Assembly: GCA_041395865.1 (NCBI GenBank) | Contig: JAWKZQ010000003.1 | Location: 207,983 to 271,982, forward strand | Length of the DNA: 64,000 bases | Direction: 5' to 3' | DNA from: IMCC2047 sp041395865 | Lineage (GTDB): Bacteria; Pseudomonadota; Gammaproteobacteria; Pseudomonadales; IMCC2047 | Shown: positions 26,888-35,703 of the stretch, one piece after another | Layout of the letters: each line of letters starts with the position of its first letter | Position numbering within the stretch: the stretch's first letter is position 1 | Translations under genes and position numbers: made by a program | Notes under the pieces: model-generated | What the model saw: the letters and a program-made list of their open reading frames with translations, nothing else | Databases searched by the model: none | What the model was told of the DNA's origin: nothing

Positions 26888-27676
26888 ATGTCGCAGCATA
26901 AAAAGGTTGGAGAGCGTGGTGATTCCATCAGTGGAGGAGTGAGCCTGTTATTACAGAAACAGGCCGATCTTTTCCAAGGACTTTCTTTGGAGAGAATAGA
27001 GCCCCTATTGTCCAGTTCCAGAATATGCTCCGTTGACCGCGGGGCGGTGATTATCAAACAGGGAGATACGGTAAAGTACTTATATTTACTCATTGAGGGA
27101 AGTGTTAGGTTGTATCGAACAAATAGGACGGGCAAGGAGGTCTCTATTTCTATGCTAAAAGCAGGAGATACCTTTATGGAATCAGTGCTTTTCATGGATG
27201 GGCCTTCACCCGTCAGAGCCAAGGCGCTCAATGCCTGCAAGTTCTTTCTTGTGCCGGCTGCGACCTTAAGGCAACAGATTCGAAATGAAAGAAGTTTGGG
27301 AACCAATCTTCTTCGTATTATCGCCCGACATTATCAGAATGCTATTCAGCAGATTGAGAGTGTCGCAACAAAGCCCCCACTTGATCGTCTCGGTTATTAC
27401 CTTCTGAAGTTGTATATGGAGCAAAACCCGCATGGTCCCTATGTTGATCTGCTATTTCCAAAAACGAGTATTGCCAGTCACCTGGGGATGACCCCGGAAA
27501 CCTTTTCACGGTCGATTAGAAAACTAAGGGCGCTTGGTATTGAGCTGGATTACAAGCGCATCCTGATACGGAAGGAAGAAGCACTTTGCCGTTTTTGTGA
27601 TCAGGATATTGCAGCAATCTGCCCGAAGAAAAAGCATCACAGGTGTTACGGACCTCTACTGGGAAGCAGGGACTAG
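26888..27676 (+). CDS. Crp/Fnr-family regulator at the head of the nos cluster
   Basis: A 262-residue Crp/Fnr protein. The cyclic-nucleotide-type beta-barrel covers residues 30-145 (GAVIIKQGDTVKYLYLLIEGSVRLYRTNRTGKEVSISMLKAGDTFME). The helix-turn-helix is KTSIASHLGMTPETFSRSIRKLRALGIE, about residues 192-220. It lacks the N-terminal cysteines of FNR, so it is more like Dnr/NnrR, the NO-responsive group. Unusually it ends with a cysteine cluster, C234-x2-C237-x7-C245-x7-C253, followed by nine residues. It probably controls the nos genes that follow. The start has no clear ribosome site and lies just behind interleaved inverted repeats. Confidence 0.85.
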   Translation: MSQHKKVGERGDSISGGVSLLLQKQADLFQGLSLERIEPLLSSSRICSVDRGAVIIKQGDTVKYLYLLIEGSVRLYRTNRTGKEVSISMLKAGDTFMESVLFMDGPSPVRAKALNACKFFLVPAATLRQQIRNERSLGTNLLRIIARHYQNAIQQIESVATKPPLDRLGYYLLKLYMEQNPHGPYVDLLFPKTSIASHLGMTPETFSRSIRKLRALGIELDYKRILIRKEEALCRFCDQDIAAICPKKKHHRCYGPLLGSRD

Positions 27677-27720
27677 GCCGGGAATTGCTCTCTGCGAAAG
27701 ATTAGGCGAGTACTCTTTAC

Positions 27721-27734
27721 TAGATTTCAGTCAA
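27721..27734 (+). promoter_or_regulatory. Possible Dnr/FNR-type box upstream of tatE-nosR
   Basis: The 14-mer TAGATTTCAGTCAA resembles the TTGAT-N4-ATCAA consensus of FNR/Dnr regulators with mismatches in each half. Its last nine bases (TTCAGTCAA) are identical to those of the better box before the cytochrome c gene at 36649-36662. It lies 112 bases ahead of tatE. It fits control of the nos operon by the adjacent Crp/Fnr protein, but the score is moderate. Confidence 0.35.
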
Positions 27735-27845
27735 GTGGACGGCCCGATACGGTGGATATACTCAGCGGAGACCTCGAAATTCTCAAGGATTGAGCGTTGG
27801 TTCAACGAACCGTGAGGAACCTAACGAAATAGGAGGTAAGAACGT

Positions 27846-28016
27846 ATGGGGTTGAGTGGCATTAGTATTTGGCAGCTATTAATTGTGTTGTTGATCATTA
27901 TGCTGCTGTTCGGCACAAAAAAACTCCGCAGTTTGGGCTCCGATGTTGGCGGTGCAGTGAAGGGTTTTAACAAAGCACTAACCGGCAAGGGTGACGGTAA
28001 GGACCACGAAGTCTGA
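27846..28016 (+). CDS. tatE: TatA/TatE-type twin-arginine translocase subunit
   Basis: A small gene of 56 codons: a short periplasmic N-terminus, one membrane helix (IWQLLIVLLIIMLLFG), then the TatA hinge and amphipathic helix TKKLRSLGSDVGGAVKGFNKAL and a charged tail. The FGTKKLRxLGxDxGxAxKGFKxA pattern is diagnostic for TatA/E. A strong ribosome site (AGGAGG) lies about 8 bases before the ATG. Extra tatE copies are known in nos clusters, where they help export the folded copper enzyme NosZ, whose twin-arginine signal is encoded 2.5 kb downstream. The gene is 55 bases before nosR and belongs to the same transcript. Confidence 0.92.
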   Translation: MGLSGISIWQLLIVLLIIMLLFGTKKLRSLGSDVGGAVKGFNKALTGKGDGKDHEV

Positions 28017-28071
28017 AATCGTCATGGTTTTATTCGGAAGATATCAATCGAGGAATAATGGGCCAAGTTAA

Positions 28072-30297
28072 ATGCTAATCAACACCCGCTATGTCGAGCA
28101 GCAGTGCGTAGAAAAATGCGAGTTCCGGTTCTTATATTTAGCGAACGCCTGCAAAATTTTTTCTAAGGTTGTACTGGCCTTCGCCTTATTGTTGGTATCG
28201 CAATTAAGTTGGGGCGTGCTGAACATCAGCGCGACCAAGACCTCCTTACCCATACTTCAATCCACATTTCCCGGCAAAAATATCGGCGTAAAAACCCAGG
28301 TCGGGGCTGAAAATCTTCCGGTCTGGACAATTCAAGATCAAGATCAAGTAGTTGCCTACGCTTTTGAAACAGCCGACATCGTTAGCATACCCGCCTATTC
28401 AGGCGCGCCCATAAACATACTGGTCATCATGGATGCCGAAGGCCGGTTTATTCATAGCGAAGTGCTGGAACATCATGAACCTATCCTGTTGGTAGGCATC
28501 CCCGAGCAAAAGCTGTTCGATTTCGTGAATCAATACACCGATAAAAAAGTAACCGATCGTATCAGGGTCGGCGCAGCCAATAAGGCGGAAGGTGTTATCA
28601 ATGTCGATGCAATATCGGGCGCCACCGTGACGGTCATGGTCGTCAATGAAACGATCATGCGCGCTGCCAAAAAAGTAGGGCAAACGTTGGGCCTTCCCGG
28701 ATTGGAGGCAAGCACAATACAGCCTCCCTCGACGATCAGGAAAGACGTTTTCAGGAAGGCCAACTGGTCTGAGCTTACAGGTGACGGCTCTATCAGGAAG
28801 ATGGCGCTGACCCGTGAACAGGTTAACCAGGCGTTTGTTGGTACGAAAGCCGAACATGCTGGCAATCCTGGAGCAGGGCAAAGAAAAGGGCATTTTATCG
28901 AGCTTTATTATGCCCCCCTGAATATCCCCACCATTGGACTGAACCTGTTAGGTGAAGAGCAGTTTGCCTGGCTACAAAGCGAGCTTCAGGAGGGGGATCA
29001 GGCAATCGTCGTGCTGGGTAACGGGCACTATTCGTTTAAAGGCAACGGCTTTGTTCGCGGCGGTATTTTTGACCGTATCCAGCTCCAGCAAAACGGTAAG
29101 ATCATTAGCTTCCACGATACCGATTATTACCGTTTCCAGGATTTTGTCATTGATGGATATCCCGGCTTCAAAGAGACCGCCATTTTTATTATCCGCAGCC
29201 AGTATGAGTTTGATCACGGCACGCCCTGGGATTTGGAATTACTTGTACGCCGGCAAGTGGGCGCTCTTGATAGCGTCTTTACCAGTTTTTACGGCGAGTA
29301 TACGACGCCAGAAGCGTACATAGAGCGTCCTGCTGTGATCAGCCCTGATGAGGTTGATACTCAGCCGCTATGGGTTTCTGTTTGGAAGAATAAAATCTTT
29401 CAGATTTCTGTACTCAGCATTAGTCTTGTCCTGCTGACAGCAATTATCTTCATGCAGGACTATCTGGTCCGTTATCCTCGCTTTCTTAATCACCTGCGTC
29501 ACGTATTTTTAGCTTACACCCTGTTCTTTATTGGCTGGTACACCCTGGGCCAATTATCGGTTGTCAATGTGTTTACCTTTGTCCACGCGTTAATGGGGGA
29601 TTTTGAGTGGAAGTTGTTTTTGCTTGATCCCGTTATTTTTATCCTCTGGGGCTACGTTGCTGTGACGCTGCTGCTTTGGGGACGCGGTATTTTCTGTGGC
29701 TGGCTTTGTCCTTTTGGCGCGCTACAGGAACTGATTAATGTTCTAGCCAGAAAACTCAAAATCAGGCAATTCGAGCCGCCTTTTGGCCTTCATGAACGCC
29801 TTTGGGCCCTGAAATACATCATTCTGCTCGGTTTATTTGCGATCTCCCTGGAATCCATTGCTGAAGCCGAAAAGTACGCAGAAATTGAGCCCTTCAAAAC
29901 CACGATTATGCTGAAATTTCAGCGCGAGTGGGGGTATGTCTTTTATGCGGCTATCCTGTTGGTCATCTCAATATTTAACCGTAAGTTTTATTGCCGTTAT
30001 CTTTGCCCGTTGGGTGCCGCACTGGCTATTCCCGCCAAAATACGCCTGTTCAACTGGTTAAAACGGCGCAAGGAATGCGGTCATCCATGCCGGATTTGCG
30101 CTAATGAGTGCGAAATCCAGGCGATCCACCCCGACGGCAGTATCAATGCCAACGAATGCCACTATTGCCTGGATTGCCAGATGACCTATTACAACGATCA
30201 TAAATGCCCGCCGCTGATACAGAAGCGACGTAAGCGAGAGCGAACAGCCACAAAAGACAGGATTCAGGCGGTAGAGATAAGTCCTGTTGAGACTTAG
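28072..30297 (+). CDS. nosR: NosR, flavin/iron-sulfur electron donor to nitrous oxide reductase
   Basis: A 741-residue polytopic protein. After a signal anchor (VVLAFALLLVSQLSWG, about 33-48) comes a periplasmic FMN-binding domain with the flavinylation motif DAISGATVTVMVV (around residue 185). Membrane helices start near residue 440, with CGWLCPFGALQEL and CRYLCPLGAALAIP (the CxxxCP motifs). The cytoplasmic C-terminus has two 4Fe-4S sites (CGHPCRICANECEIQAI and CHYCLDCQMTYYNDHKCPP). NosR passes quinol electrons towards NosZ and is needed for nosZ expression in pseudomonads. The covalent FMN normally needs ApbE/NosX, which is absent here. The start at 28072 has a weak ribosome site. Confidence 0.96.
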   Translation: MLINTRYVEQQCVEKCEFRFLYLANACKIFSKVVLAFALLLVSQLSWGVLNISATKTSLPILQSTFPGKNIGVKTQVGAENLPVWTIQDQDQVVAYAFETADIVSIPAYSGAPINILVIMDAEGRFIHSEVLEHHEPILLVGIPEQKLFDFVNQYTDKKVTDRIRVGAANKAEGVINVDAISGATVTVMVVNETIMRAAKKVGQTLGLPGLEASTIQPPSTIRKDVFRKANWSELTGDGSIRKMALTREQVNQAFVGTKAEHAGNPGAGQRKGHFIELYYAPLNIPTIGLNLLGEEQFAWLQSELQEGDQAIVVLGNGHYSFKGNGFVRGGIFDRIQLQQNGKIISFHDTDYYRFQDFVIDGYPGFKETAIFIIRSQYEFDHGTPWDLELLVRRQVGALDSVFTSFYGEYTTPEAYIERPAVISPDEVDTQPLWVSVWKNKIFQISVLSISLVLLTAIIFMQDYLVRYPRFLNHLRHVFLAYTLFFIGWYTLGQLSVVNVFTFVHALMGDFEWKLFLLDPVIFILWGYVAVTLLLWGRGIFCGWLCPFGALQELINVLARKLKIRQFEPPFGLHERLWALKYIILLGLFAISLESIAEAEKYAEIEPFKTTIMLKFQREWGYVFYAAILLVISIFNRKFYCRYLCPLGAALAIPAKIRLFNWLKRRKECGHPCRICANECEIQAIHPDGSINANECHYCLDCQMTYYNDHKCPPLIQKRRKRERTATKDRIQAVEISPVET

Positions 30298-30465
30298 GAA
30301 GAGGGTGAGTCAATAAATTTAAAGATTTGGCGTTTAGTTAAATTTTGAAACGAACGGGGATTTGGCGCTCCCCCGCTTGATCGTGTGGTACAAGCCAAAA
30401 CAGCCGCGATTCGGACTGGTATGCAACCCACTGGTACGGTTCTTTCAGAGATAGGAGTGCAAAAA

Positions 30466-32397
30466 ATGATCAATCAAGAAGACAAAAATTTACCCGCCGT
30501 TGACCCCGAGGATGGAACGGTCAATGAACATGTCAAACTCAGCCGCAGGCTGTTTTTAGGTGGTTCTGCGGCCCTGATTGGCGCCGCAACGACTGGACTG
30601 GGAAGTGCTCTAACGTCAGCATCAGTTCAAGCTTCAGGCAACGAAAGCAAATCCAGTGGTAACCATGCGATCAATGTCGAACCTGGCGAGCTTGACGAAT
30701 ATTATGGCTTTTGGAGTGGAGGGCACTCTGGAGAAGTCCGTGTGCTTGGCTTGCCATCCATGCGAGAGCTGATGCGCATACCTGTATTTAATTTGGATTG
30801 TGCAACCGGCTGGGGACTGACCAATGAGTCCAAGGAAGTGCTGGGTTCAGACAACCCGTTTTTAGTCGGTGATTGTCACCACCCGCATATGAGCATGACC
30901 GATGGTCGTTACGACGGTAAGTACGTGTTCATCAACGATAAGGGGAACACCCGTGTCGCTCGCATTCGCTGCGATATTATGAAGACCGACAAAATTACCA
31001 CCATACCCAATGTCCAGGCCATCCATGGTTTGCGTGTGCAAAAGGTACCGCATACCAAGTATGTTTTTTGTAATGCAGAGTTCCGCATTCCACATCCGAA
31101 TAATGGCAAGTTAGCCAGCATGAATGACATTGAGGGGTATTACACGATGTTCAATGCGGTTGATGCTGAAACCATGAAAGTCGCCTTCCAGGTCATTGTG
31201 GACGGCAACCTCGATAACTGTGATGCCGATTACACGGGTAAATATGCCTTCTCAACCTGTTACAACTCGGAAAATGCAGTCACGCTGGCCGGTAGTATGC
31301 GAAACGAGCGCGATCATGTGGTTATTTTCAATATCGAACGTATTGAGGCCGCTGTTAAAGCCGGAAAATTTACCACGCTTCCAGGCGCAGACGATGTGCC
31401 GGTTGTGGATGGTCGTAAAGGCAGCCAGCTTACCCGTTATGTTCCTGTACCTAAAAGCCCGCATGGTATGAACACGGCACCTGATGGACGTTATGCCGTT
31501 GCCAATGGCAAGCTATCTCCCACGGTTACCGTCCTGGATATGCATAAATTCGATGACTTGTTTGACGATAAGATCAAACCCAGGGATGTCGTGGCCGCTG
31601 AACCCGAACTGGGCCTGGGGCCTTTACACACAGCCTTTGATGGACGGGGTAATGCCTATACGACGCTCTTTATCGATAGCCAAATTGTTAAGTGGGACGT
31701 TGCTAAAGCCGTTGAGGCTTACCAGGGCAAGGAGGTCAATTACATAAAACAAAAGCTCGATGTTCAGTACCAGCCCGGCCACAACCATACAACGATGGGG
31801 GAAACTCGCGATGCCGATGGCAAGTGGCTGATCTCCCTTTGTAAATTCTCCAAGGACCGTTTCCTGCCCGTCGGGCCGCTACACGCAGAAAATGACCAGT
31901 TAATCGACATTTCCGGCGATGTGATGAAGCTCGTTCATGATGGGCCTACCTACGCAGAACCTCACGACTGCATGATTGTGCACCGAAGCAAAATGAAGAC
32001 TGCGAAAATCTGGAAGCGGGATGATCCTTTCTTTGCTAAAACGGTAGAAATGGCGAAAAAAGATGGTGTTAACCTGGAAACGGATAACAAAGTGATTCGT
32101 GACGGAAAGAAAGTCCGGGTTTATATGACGTCTGCCGCTCCTAACTACGGTATGAACGAATTCAGTGTGAAGCTGGGCGATGAAGTTACCGTTGTTGTGA
32201 CGAACCTGGACAGAATTGAAGATGTCACCCATGGTTTCTGCGTGGTCAATCACGGCGTGCAGATGGAAATCAGCCCGCAGGCCACGGCATCTGTAACCTT
32301 TATTGCCGACAAACCGGGTGTGCAATGGTATTACTGCAACTGGTTCTGCCACGCGCTGCATATGGAAATGCGCGGCCGCATGCTCGTTGAAGCCTGA
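30466..32397 (+). CDS. nosZ: Nitrous-oxide reductase NosZ (clade I, Tat-exported)
   Basis: NosZ reduces N2O to N2 in the periplasm, using the tetranuclear CuZ and binuclear CuA centres. I start at the ATG at 30466 (MINQEDKNLP), which has AGGAG nine bases upstream; the longer frame would add 27 residues. A twin-arginine signal, SRRLFLGGSAALIGAATTGLG, places it in clade I. CuZ ligands begin with GDCHHPHMSMTDG. The C-terminal cupredoxin domain carries the CuA set C624-x3-C628-x3-H632-x2-M635, with H in EDVTHGFCVVNHGV. The protein is 643 residues, the normal size. The signal requires the Tat system, consistent with tatE upstream. Confidence 0.98.
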   Translation: MINQEDKNLPAVDPEDGTVNEHVKLSRRLFLGGSAALIGAATTGLGSALTSASVQASGNESKSSGNHAINVEPGELDEYYGFWSGGHSGEVRVLGLPSMRELMRIPVFNLDCATGWGLTNESKEVLGSDNPFLVGDCHHPHMSMTDGRYDGKYVFINDKGNTRVARIRCDIMKTDKITTIPNVQAIHGLRVQKVPHTKYVFCNAEFRIPHPNNGKLASMNDIEGYYTMFNAVDAETMKVAFQVIVDGNLDNCDADYTGKYAFSTCYNSENAVTLAGSMRNERDHVVIFNIERIEAAVKAGKFTTLPGADDVPVVDGRKGSQLTRYVPVPKSPHGMNTAPDGRYAVANGKLSPTVTVLDMHKFDDLFDDKIKPRDVVAAEPELGLGPLHTAFDGRGNAYTTLFIDSQIVKWDVAKAVEAYQGKEVNYIKQKLDVQYQPGHNHTTMGETRDADGKWLISLCKFSKDRFLPVGPLHAENDQLIDISGDVMKLVHDGPTYAEPHDCMIVHRSKMKTAKIWKRDDPFFAKTVEMAKKDGVNLETDNKVIRDGKKVRVYMTSAAPNYGMNEFSVKLGDEVTVVVTNLDRIEDVTHGFCVVNHGVQMEISPQATASVTFIADKPGVQWYYCNWFCHALHMEMRGRMLVEA

Positions 32398-32404
32398 TGG
32401 TAAC

Positions 32405-32437
32405 CCTGCCTTTGCACTGAGCAGGTGCGAAGGCAGG
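32405..32437 (+). other. Stem-loop between nosZ and nosD
   Basis: CCTGCCTTTGCAC at 32405-32417 pairs with GTGCGAAGGCAGG at 32425-32437, with one G-T wobble and a seven-base loop. No T-run follows, so it is more likely a processing or mRNA-stabilising element, or a partial attenuator that keeps nosZ expression above that of nosDFYL, than a full terminator. It starts eight bases after the nosZ stop. Confidence 0.6.
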
Positions 32438-32613
32438 AGTACCGAAATACCGAATCCGCGTATATCGCACCCTGAGTCTCATTCATTATCCCGAGCTTTA
32501 CGCGTACAGGTCGATAACTGGGTTAAGCTCTGTAAAGAACCGATTAAATTGCATGAGGCGTGAATTTTGATTTTTGACGTTACCAAAGCAATAAACTTGC
32601 GAGTGAGCGTTGT

Positions 32614-33987
32614 ATGGTAAGGCGCCAGCTATTACTCAGCCTGGTGTTTGGATGTTTATGTTTTGAAACACAGGCTGAGCTGCGTGCCGCCCTCTATAGG
32701 GTTGAGCCTGCTCAGTCGTTACAAACCGTCATCAACGAGGCTGGAAAGGGGGATCAAATTTTATTGGAGCCGGGTGTTTACAGCGGTAACTTTGTTATCG
32801 ATAAGCCGTTGACACTGAGCGGCCGGCCCGGCGCAATACTTGATGCTGAAAGCCGTGCCAGTGCGCTGACCCTGAAAGCGTCGAATATTACGGTTGAAAA
32901 CCTCACCATTCAAAACTGGGGCACTAACCTGACTGACCTGGATGCAGGTATCTTTGTCGGCAGGGAGGCCCGTTGCGCAAAAATCCGCCACAATTTTTTC
33001 CGTGGTATCGCCTCTGGAATCTGGGTGGATGCTGCTGAGAATATAGAAATCCTTAATAACCAAATCGAAGGGAATCCGGACGTGCGCTCTCAGGATCGAG
33101 GCAACGGTATACATTTATACGCTGTAACCGGTGCCCAGGTTAAAGGCAATGAAGTTTGGCATACCCGTGATGGTATCTATATTGATACCAGTAACAATAA
33201 TGAGCTGATCGACAATTACCTGCATGACCTTAGATATGGCGTGCATTACATGTATAGCCACCGTAACCGATTAGAAGGCAATCATACCAAGCAGACACGT
33301 ACCGGCTACGCACTGATGCAGTCGAAGTACCTGACGGTGGTTAACAACCAGTCTGAAAATGACCAGAACTATGGCATTTTAATGAACTTTATTACGAACT
33401 CCCGGATTGTAGGAAACCGTATTTCTGGTGTTCAAACAGGCCGGAATCCTCTCGACTCCCGAAGTTCAAAAACAATTGCGGGTGCGGAGGGGAAAGCCAT
33501 CTTCATGTATAACTCCGTTTTTAATGAGATTGTTGATAATCGTTTTACGGCCAGTGATTTGGGAATCCACCTGACTGCAGGCTCTGAGGATAACGTCATT
33601 TCTGGTAACGCCTTTATCGGCAACAAGGAACAGGTAAAGTACGTTTCCAATCGCAAACAGGATTGGTCAAAAAATGGGCGCGGTAATTTCTGGAGTGACT
33701 ACCTGGGATGGGATATGGATAACGATGGTATTGGTGATACCTTTTACGAGCCCAACGATGGGGTGGATAAGCTGCTCTGGAAGTATCCTGCTGCGAAAGT
33801 GCTCATTAACAGCCCTGCAATCGAAACACTGCGTTGGGTACAACGCCAGTTCCCGGTTTTTAAATCGCCCGGAGTGTATGATTCGGCACCGCTGATGAGT
33901 GCGCCTCAGGCGGAAATCATTAATGCCGAAATCAGCTCAGCGACGGAATCTCAAGGAAAATATGAAAGATACGGCCAGTGTGGTTGA
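32614..33987 (+). CDS. nosD: NosD, periplasmic beta-helix protein for CuZ assembly
   Basis: A 457-residue protein with an N-terminal signal peptide (QLLLSLVFGCLCFETQA) and right-handed beta-helix (CASH) repeats throughout. Typical turns are LILEPGVYSGNFVIDKPLTLSGRPGAILDA, GNGIHLYAVTGAQVKGNEVWHTRDGIYIDTSNNNELIDNYLHDLRYGVHYMYSHRN and GRGNFWSDYLGWDMDNDGIGD. NosD works with the NosFY ABC transporter and the copper chaperone NosL to build the CuZ centre of NosZ. Its 3' end overlaps the nosF start by 26 bases in another frame. The last 30 residues are less conserved and may be an extension caused by that overlap. Confidence 0.95.
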   Translation: MVRRQLLLSLVFGCLCFETQAELRAALYRVEPAQSLQTVINEAGKGDQILLEPGVYSGNFVIDKPLTLSGRPGAILDAESRASALTLKASNITVENLTIQNWGTNLTDLDAGIFVGREARCAKIRHNFFRGIASGIWVDAAENIEILNNQIEGNPDVRSQDRGNGIHLYAVTGAQVKGNEVWHTRDGIYIDTSNNNELIDNYLHDLRYGVHYMYSHRNRLEGNHTKQTRTGYALMQSKYLTVVNNQSENDQNYGILMNFITNSRIVGNRISGVQTGRNPLDSRSSKTIAGAEGKAIFMYNSVFNEIVDNRFTASDLGIHLTAGSEDNVISGNAFIGNKEQVKYVSNRKQDWSKNGRGNFWSDYLGWDMDNDGIGDTFYEPNDGVDKLLWKYPAAKVLINSPAIETLRWVQRQFPVFKSPGVYDSAPLMSAPQAEIINAEISSATESQGKYERYGQCG

Positions 33988-34879
33988 GCTTAAGCAGGTC
34001 CATAAGCATTACAAGGGTGTTGACGCATTAAAAGGCGTTAGCCTGTCGATTAAACCCGGAGAAATCCTGGGGCTGTTCGGCCATAACGGGGCCGGAAAAA
34101 CAACGACGATAAAGCTAATTCTTGGGCTGACCACGGCAAATAGCGGTTCAATTTGTGTATTTGGCAAGGATCCGGCGCTTACTGGAACCCGTGAATTACG
34201 CACCCAAATTGGCTTCCTGCAAGAGAATGTCGCTTTTTATGATCAGCTGACAGGGTTGGAGGTTTTGCAATATTTTGGCCGCCTTAAGCAGGTATCTAAA
34301 AAAGCATGCCAGGTGTTATTGGAACAGGTGGGGCTTCGACATGCTGAACACCGGCGCGTAAAAACCTACTCCAAAGGTATGCGACAACGCCTGGGGCTGG
34401 CGCAAGCCTTATTGGGCGACCCTAAATTATTACTGCTGGATGAGCCAACCGTTGGTCTTGACCCCATTGCGACCCAGGATTTCTATCAAAGGCTGCAATT
34501 GCTTAAGGCACGGGGTTGTACCGTGATTCTTTGTTCCCATGTGTTGCCAGGGGTTGAGAAATACATTGATCGTGCCCTGATTTTGGGAGGCGGAAGTGTG
34601 TTGGCTGAAGGGAACCTGCAGGATTTGCGTCATAAAGCCGATTTACCGATGACGATAACCCTGGATGGCGATGTCAGGTTACCGGAACAGCTGGCTAATT
34701 TGCGGTCCGGCGACGCTGAAAGCATTGAATTGTCGCTGCCGATCAGCCGAAAAATGGAAGTCCTGGAGGCAGTGATGGGGCTAAAGGGTTTACGAAATCT
34801 TGATTTGCACCTGCCAACACTGGAAGACATTTATACACACTTTACCAGTACATTACTTAACAAATCCGAGCAGCCATGA
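33962..34879 (+). CDS. nosF: NosF, ABC transporter ATPase
   Basis: A 305-residue ABC ATPase. Walker A is GLFGHNGAGKTTTIK, the signature YSKGMRQRLGLAQALLGDPKLLLLDEPTVGLDP combines the C-loop and Walker B, and LCSHVLPGVEKYIDRA contains the H-loop. I start at the ATG at 33962 because AAGGA precedes it and the protein then begins MKDTASVVELKQVHKHYKGVDALKGV, as NosF does. It pairs with the NosY membrane protein and powers CuZ maturation, probably by moving a sulfur species or changing NosD conformation. The stop overlaps the nosY start (ATGA). Confidence 0.95.
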   Translation: MKDTASVVELKQVHKHYKGVDALKGVSLSIKPGEILGLFGHNGAGKTTTIKLILGLTTANSGSICVFGKDPALTGTRELRTQIGFLQENVAFYDQLTGLEVLQYFGRLKQVSKKACQVLLEQVGLRHAEHRRVKTYSKGMRQRLGLAQALLGDPKLLLLDEPTVGLDPIATQDFYQRLQLLKARGCTVILCSHVLPGVEKYIDRALILGGGSVLAEGNLQDLRHKADLPMTITLDGDVRLPEQLANLRSGDAESIELSLPISRKMEVLEAVMGLKGLRNLDLHLPTLEDIYTHFTSTLLNKSEQP

Positions 34880-35703
34880 GCCCAATTTTTACTGTTTTAG
34901 GAAAAGAGTTTCGCGATGGCCTGCGTAATCGCTGGATAATCTCCATCACCGTCATTTTCGCACTCCTTGCCATTGGCCTGGCTTATTTTGGGACAGTCGG
35001 CGTAGGCCGGGTTGGTTTTACATCCTTGTCGACAACCATTATCAGTCTTGCCAGCCTGACCGTATTCATTATGCCGCTTATCGCTCTCATGCTTGCCTAT
35101 GACAGCGTTGTGGGAGAAGACGAGAGTGGAACGCTGTTGTTGCTGATGACTTACCCGATTTCACGTTCGCAGCTATTGCTGGGGAAAATGCTGGGACACG
35201 GCGCCATTATTGCGTTCGCGACCTTAACAGGCTTTGGCATCACGGCAATTCTTTTGGGCAGTTTTGCCGCTGAAACGAGCTGGGGGGAAGTCATTCCTGC
35301 GTTTGCTTTATTTATTATTTCAGCGATTCTGCTGGGCTGGATTTTCATCGCTTTCGCCTACATTATCAGCACCGCTGTTTCAGAAAAGTCCAAAGCGGCC
35401 GGTATCGCGTTGATCGTCTGGTTTATTTTCGTCTTAGTGTTCGACCTGGGATTATTAGGCATTTTGCTGATGACCCAGGGTAATATCGATTCGGAGTTGT
35501 TCCCCTATCTACTGTTACTTAACCCCACCGATATTTTTCGTCTTGTTCATATCAACTATTTTGCCAGTGAGCAGGTTACCGGCTTAATGGCAATTGCAAA
35601 GCATGTTGATTTTTCAACCTATACACTGCTTGGCGCGCTTTTGGGTTGGCTGTTAATCGCCACGGGCATCGCCTTGGGCCTCTTCAATCGGAGAAATGTC
35701 TGA
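34876..35703 (+). CDS. nosY: NosY, ABC transporter membrane subunit
   Basis: A 275-residue membrane protein with six predicted helices, for example WIISITVIFALLAIGLAYFG, FIMPLIALMLAYDSVVGEDESGTLLLLMTYPISRSQLLLGK, IIAFATLTGFGITAILLGSF, FALFIISAILLGWIFIAFAYI and AGIALIVWFIFVLVFDLGLLGILL. The EDESGTLLLLMTYPISRxxLLxGK loop after helix 2 is typical of NosY-type ABC-2 permeases. It forms the NosFY transporter that contacts NosD. It overlaps nosF by four bases and nosL by one (TGATG), so the three are translated together. Confidence 0.95.
   Translation: MSPIFTVLGKEFRDGLRNRWIISITVIFALLAIGLAYFGTVGVGRVGFTSLSTTIISLASLTVFIMPLIALMLAYDSVVGEDESGTLLLLMTYPISRSQLLLGKMLGHGAIIAFATLTGFGITAILLGSFAAETSWGEVIPAFALFIISAILLGWIFIAFAYIISTAVSEKSKAAGIALIVWFIFVLVFDLGLLGILLMTQGNIDSELFPYLLLLNPTDIFRLVHINYFASEQVTGLMAIAKHVDFSTYTLLGALLGWLLIATGIALGLFNRRNV

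Noticed and set aside
28053..28078. Short upstream frame ATGGGCCAAGTTAAATGCTAA overlapping the nosR start, with GAGGA before it
   Set aside because: Six codons only; it may affect nosR translation, but there is no evidence beyond position.
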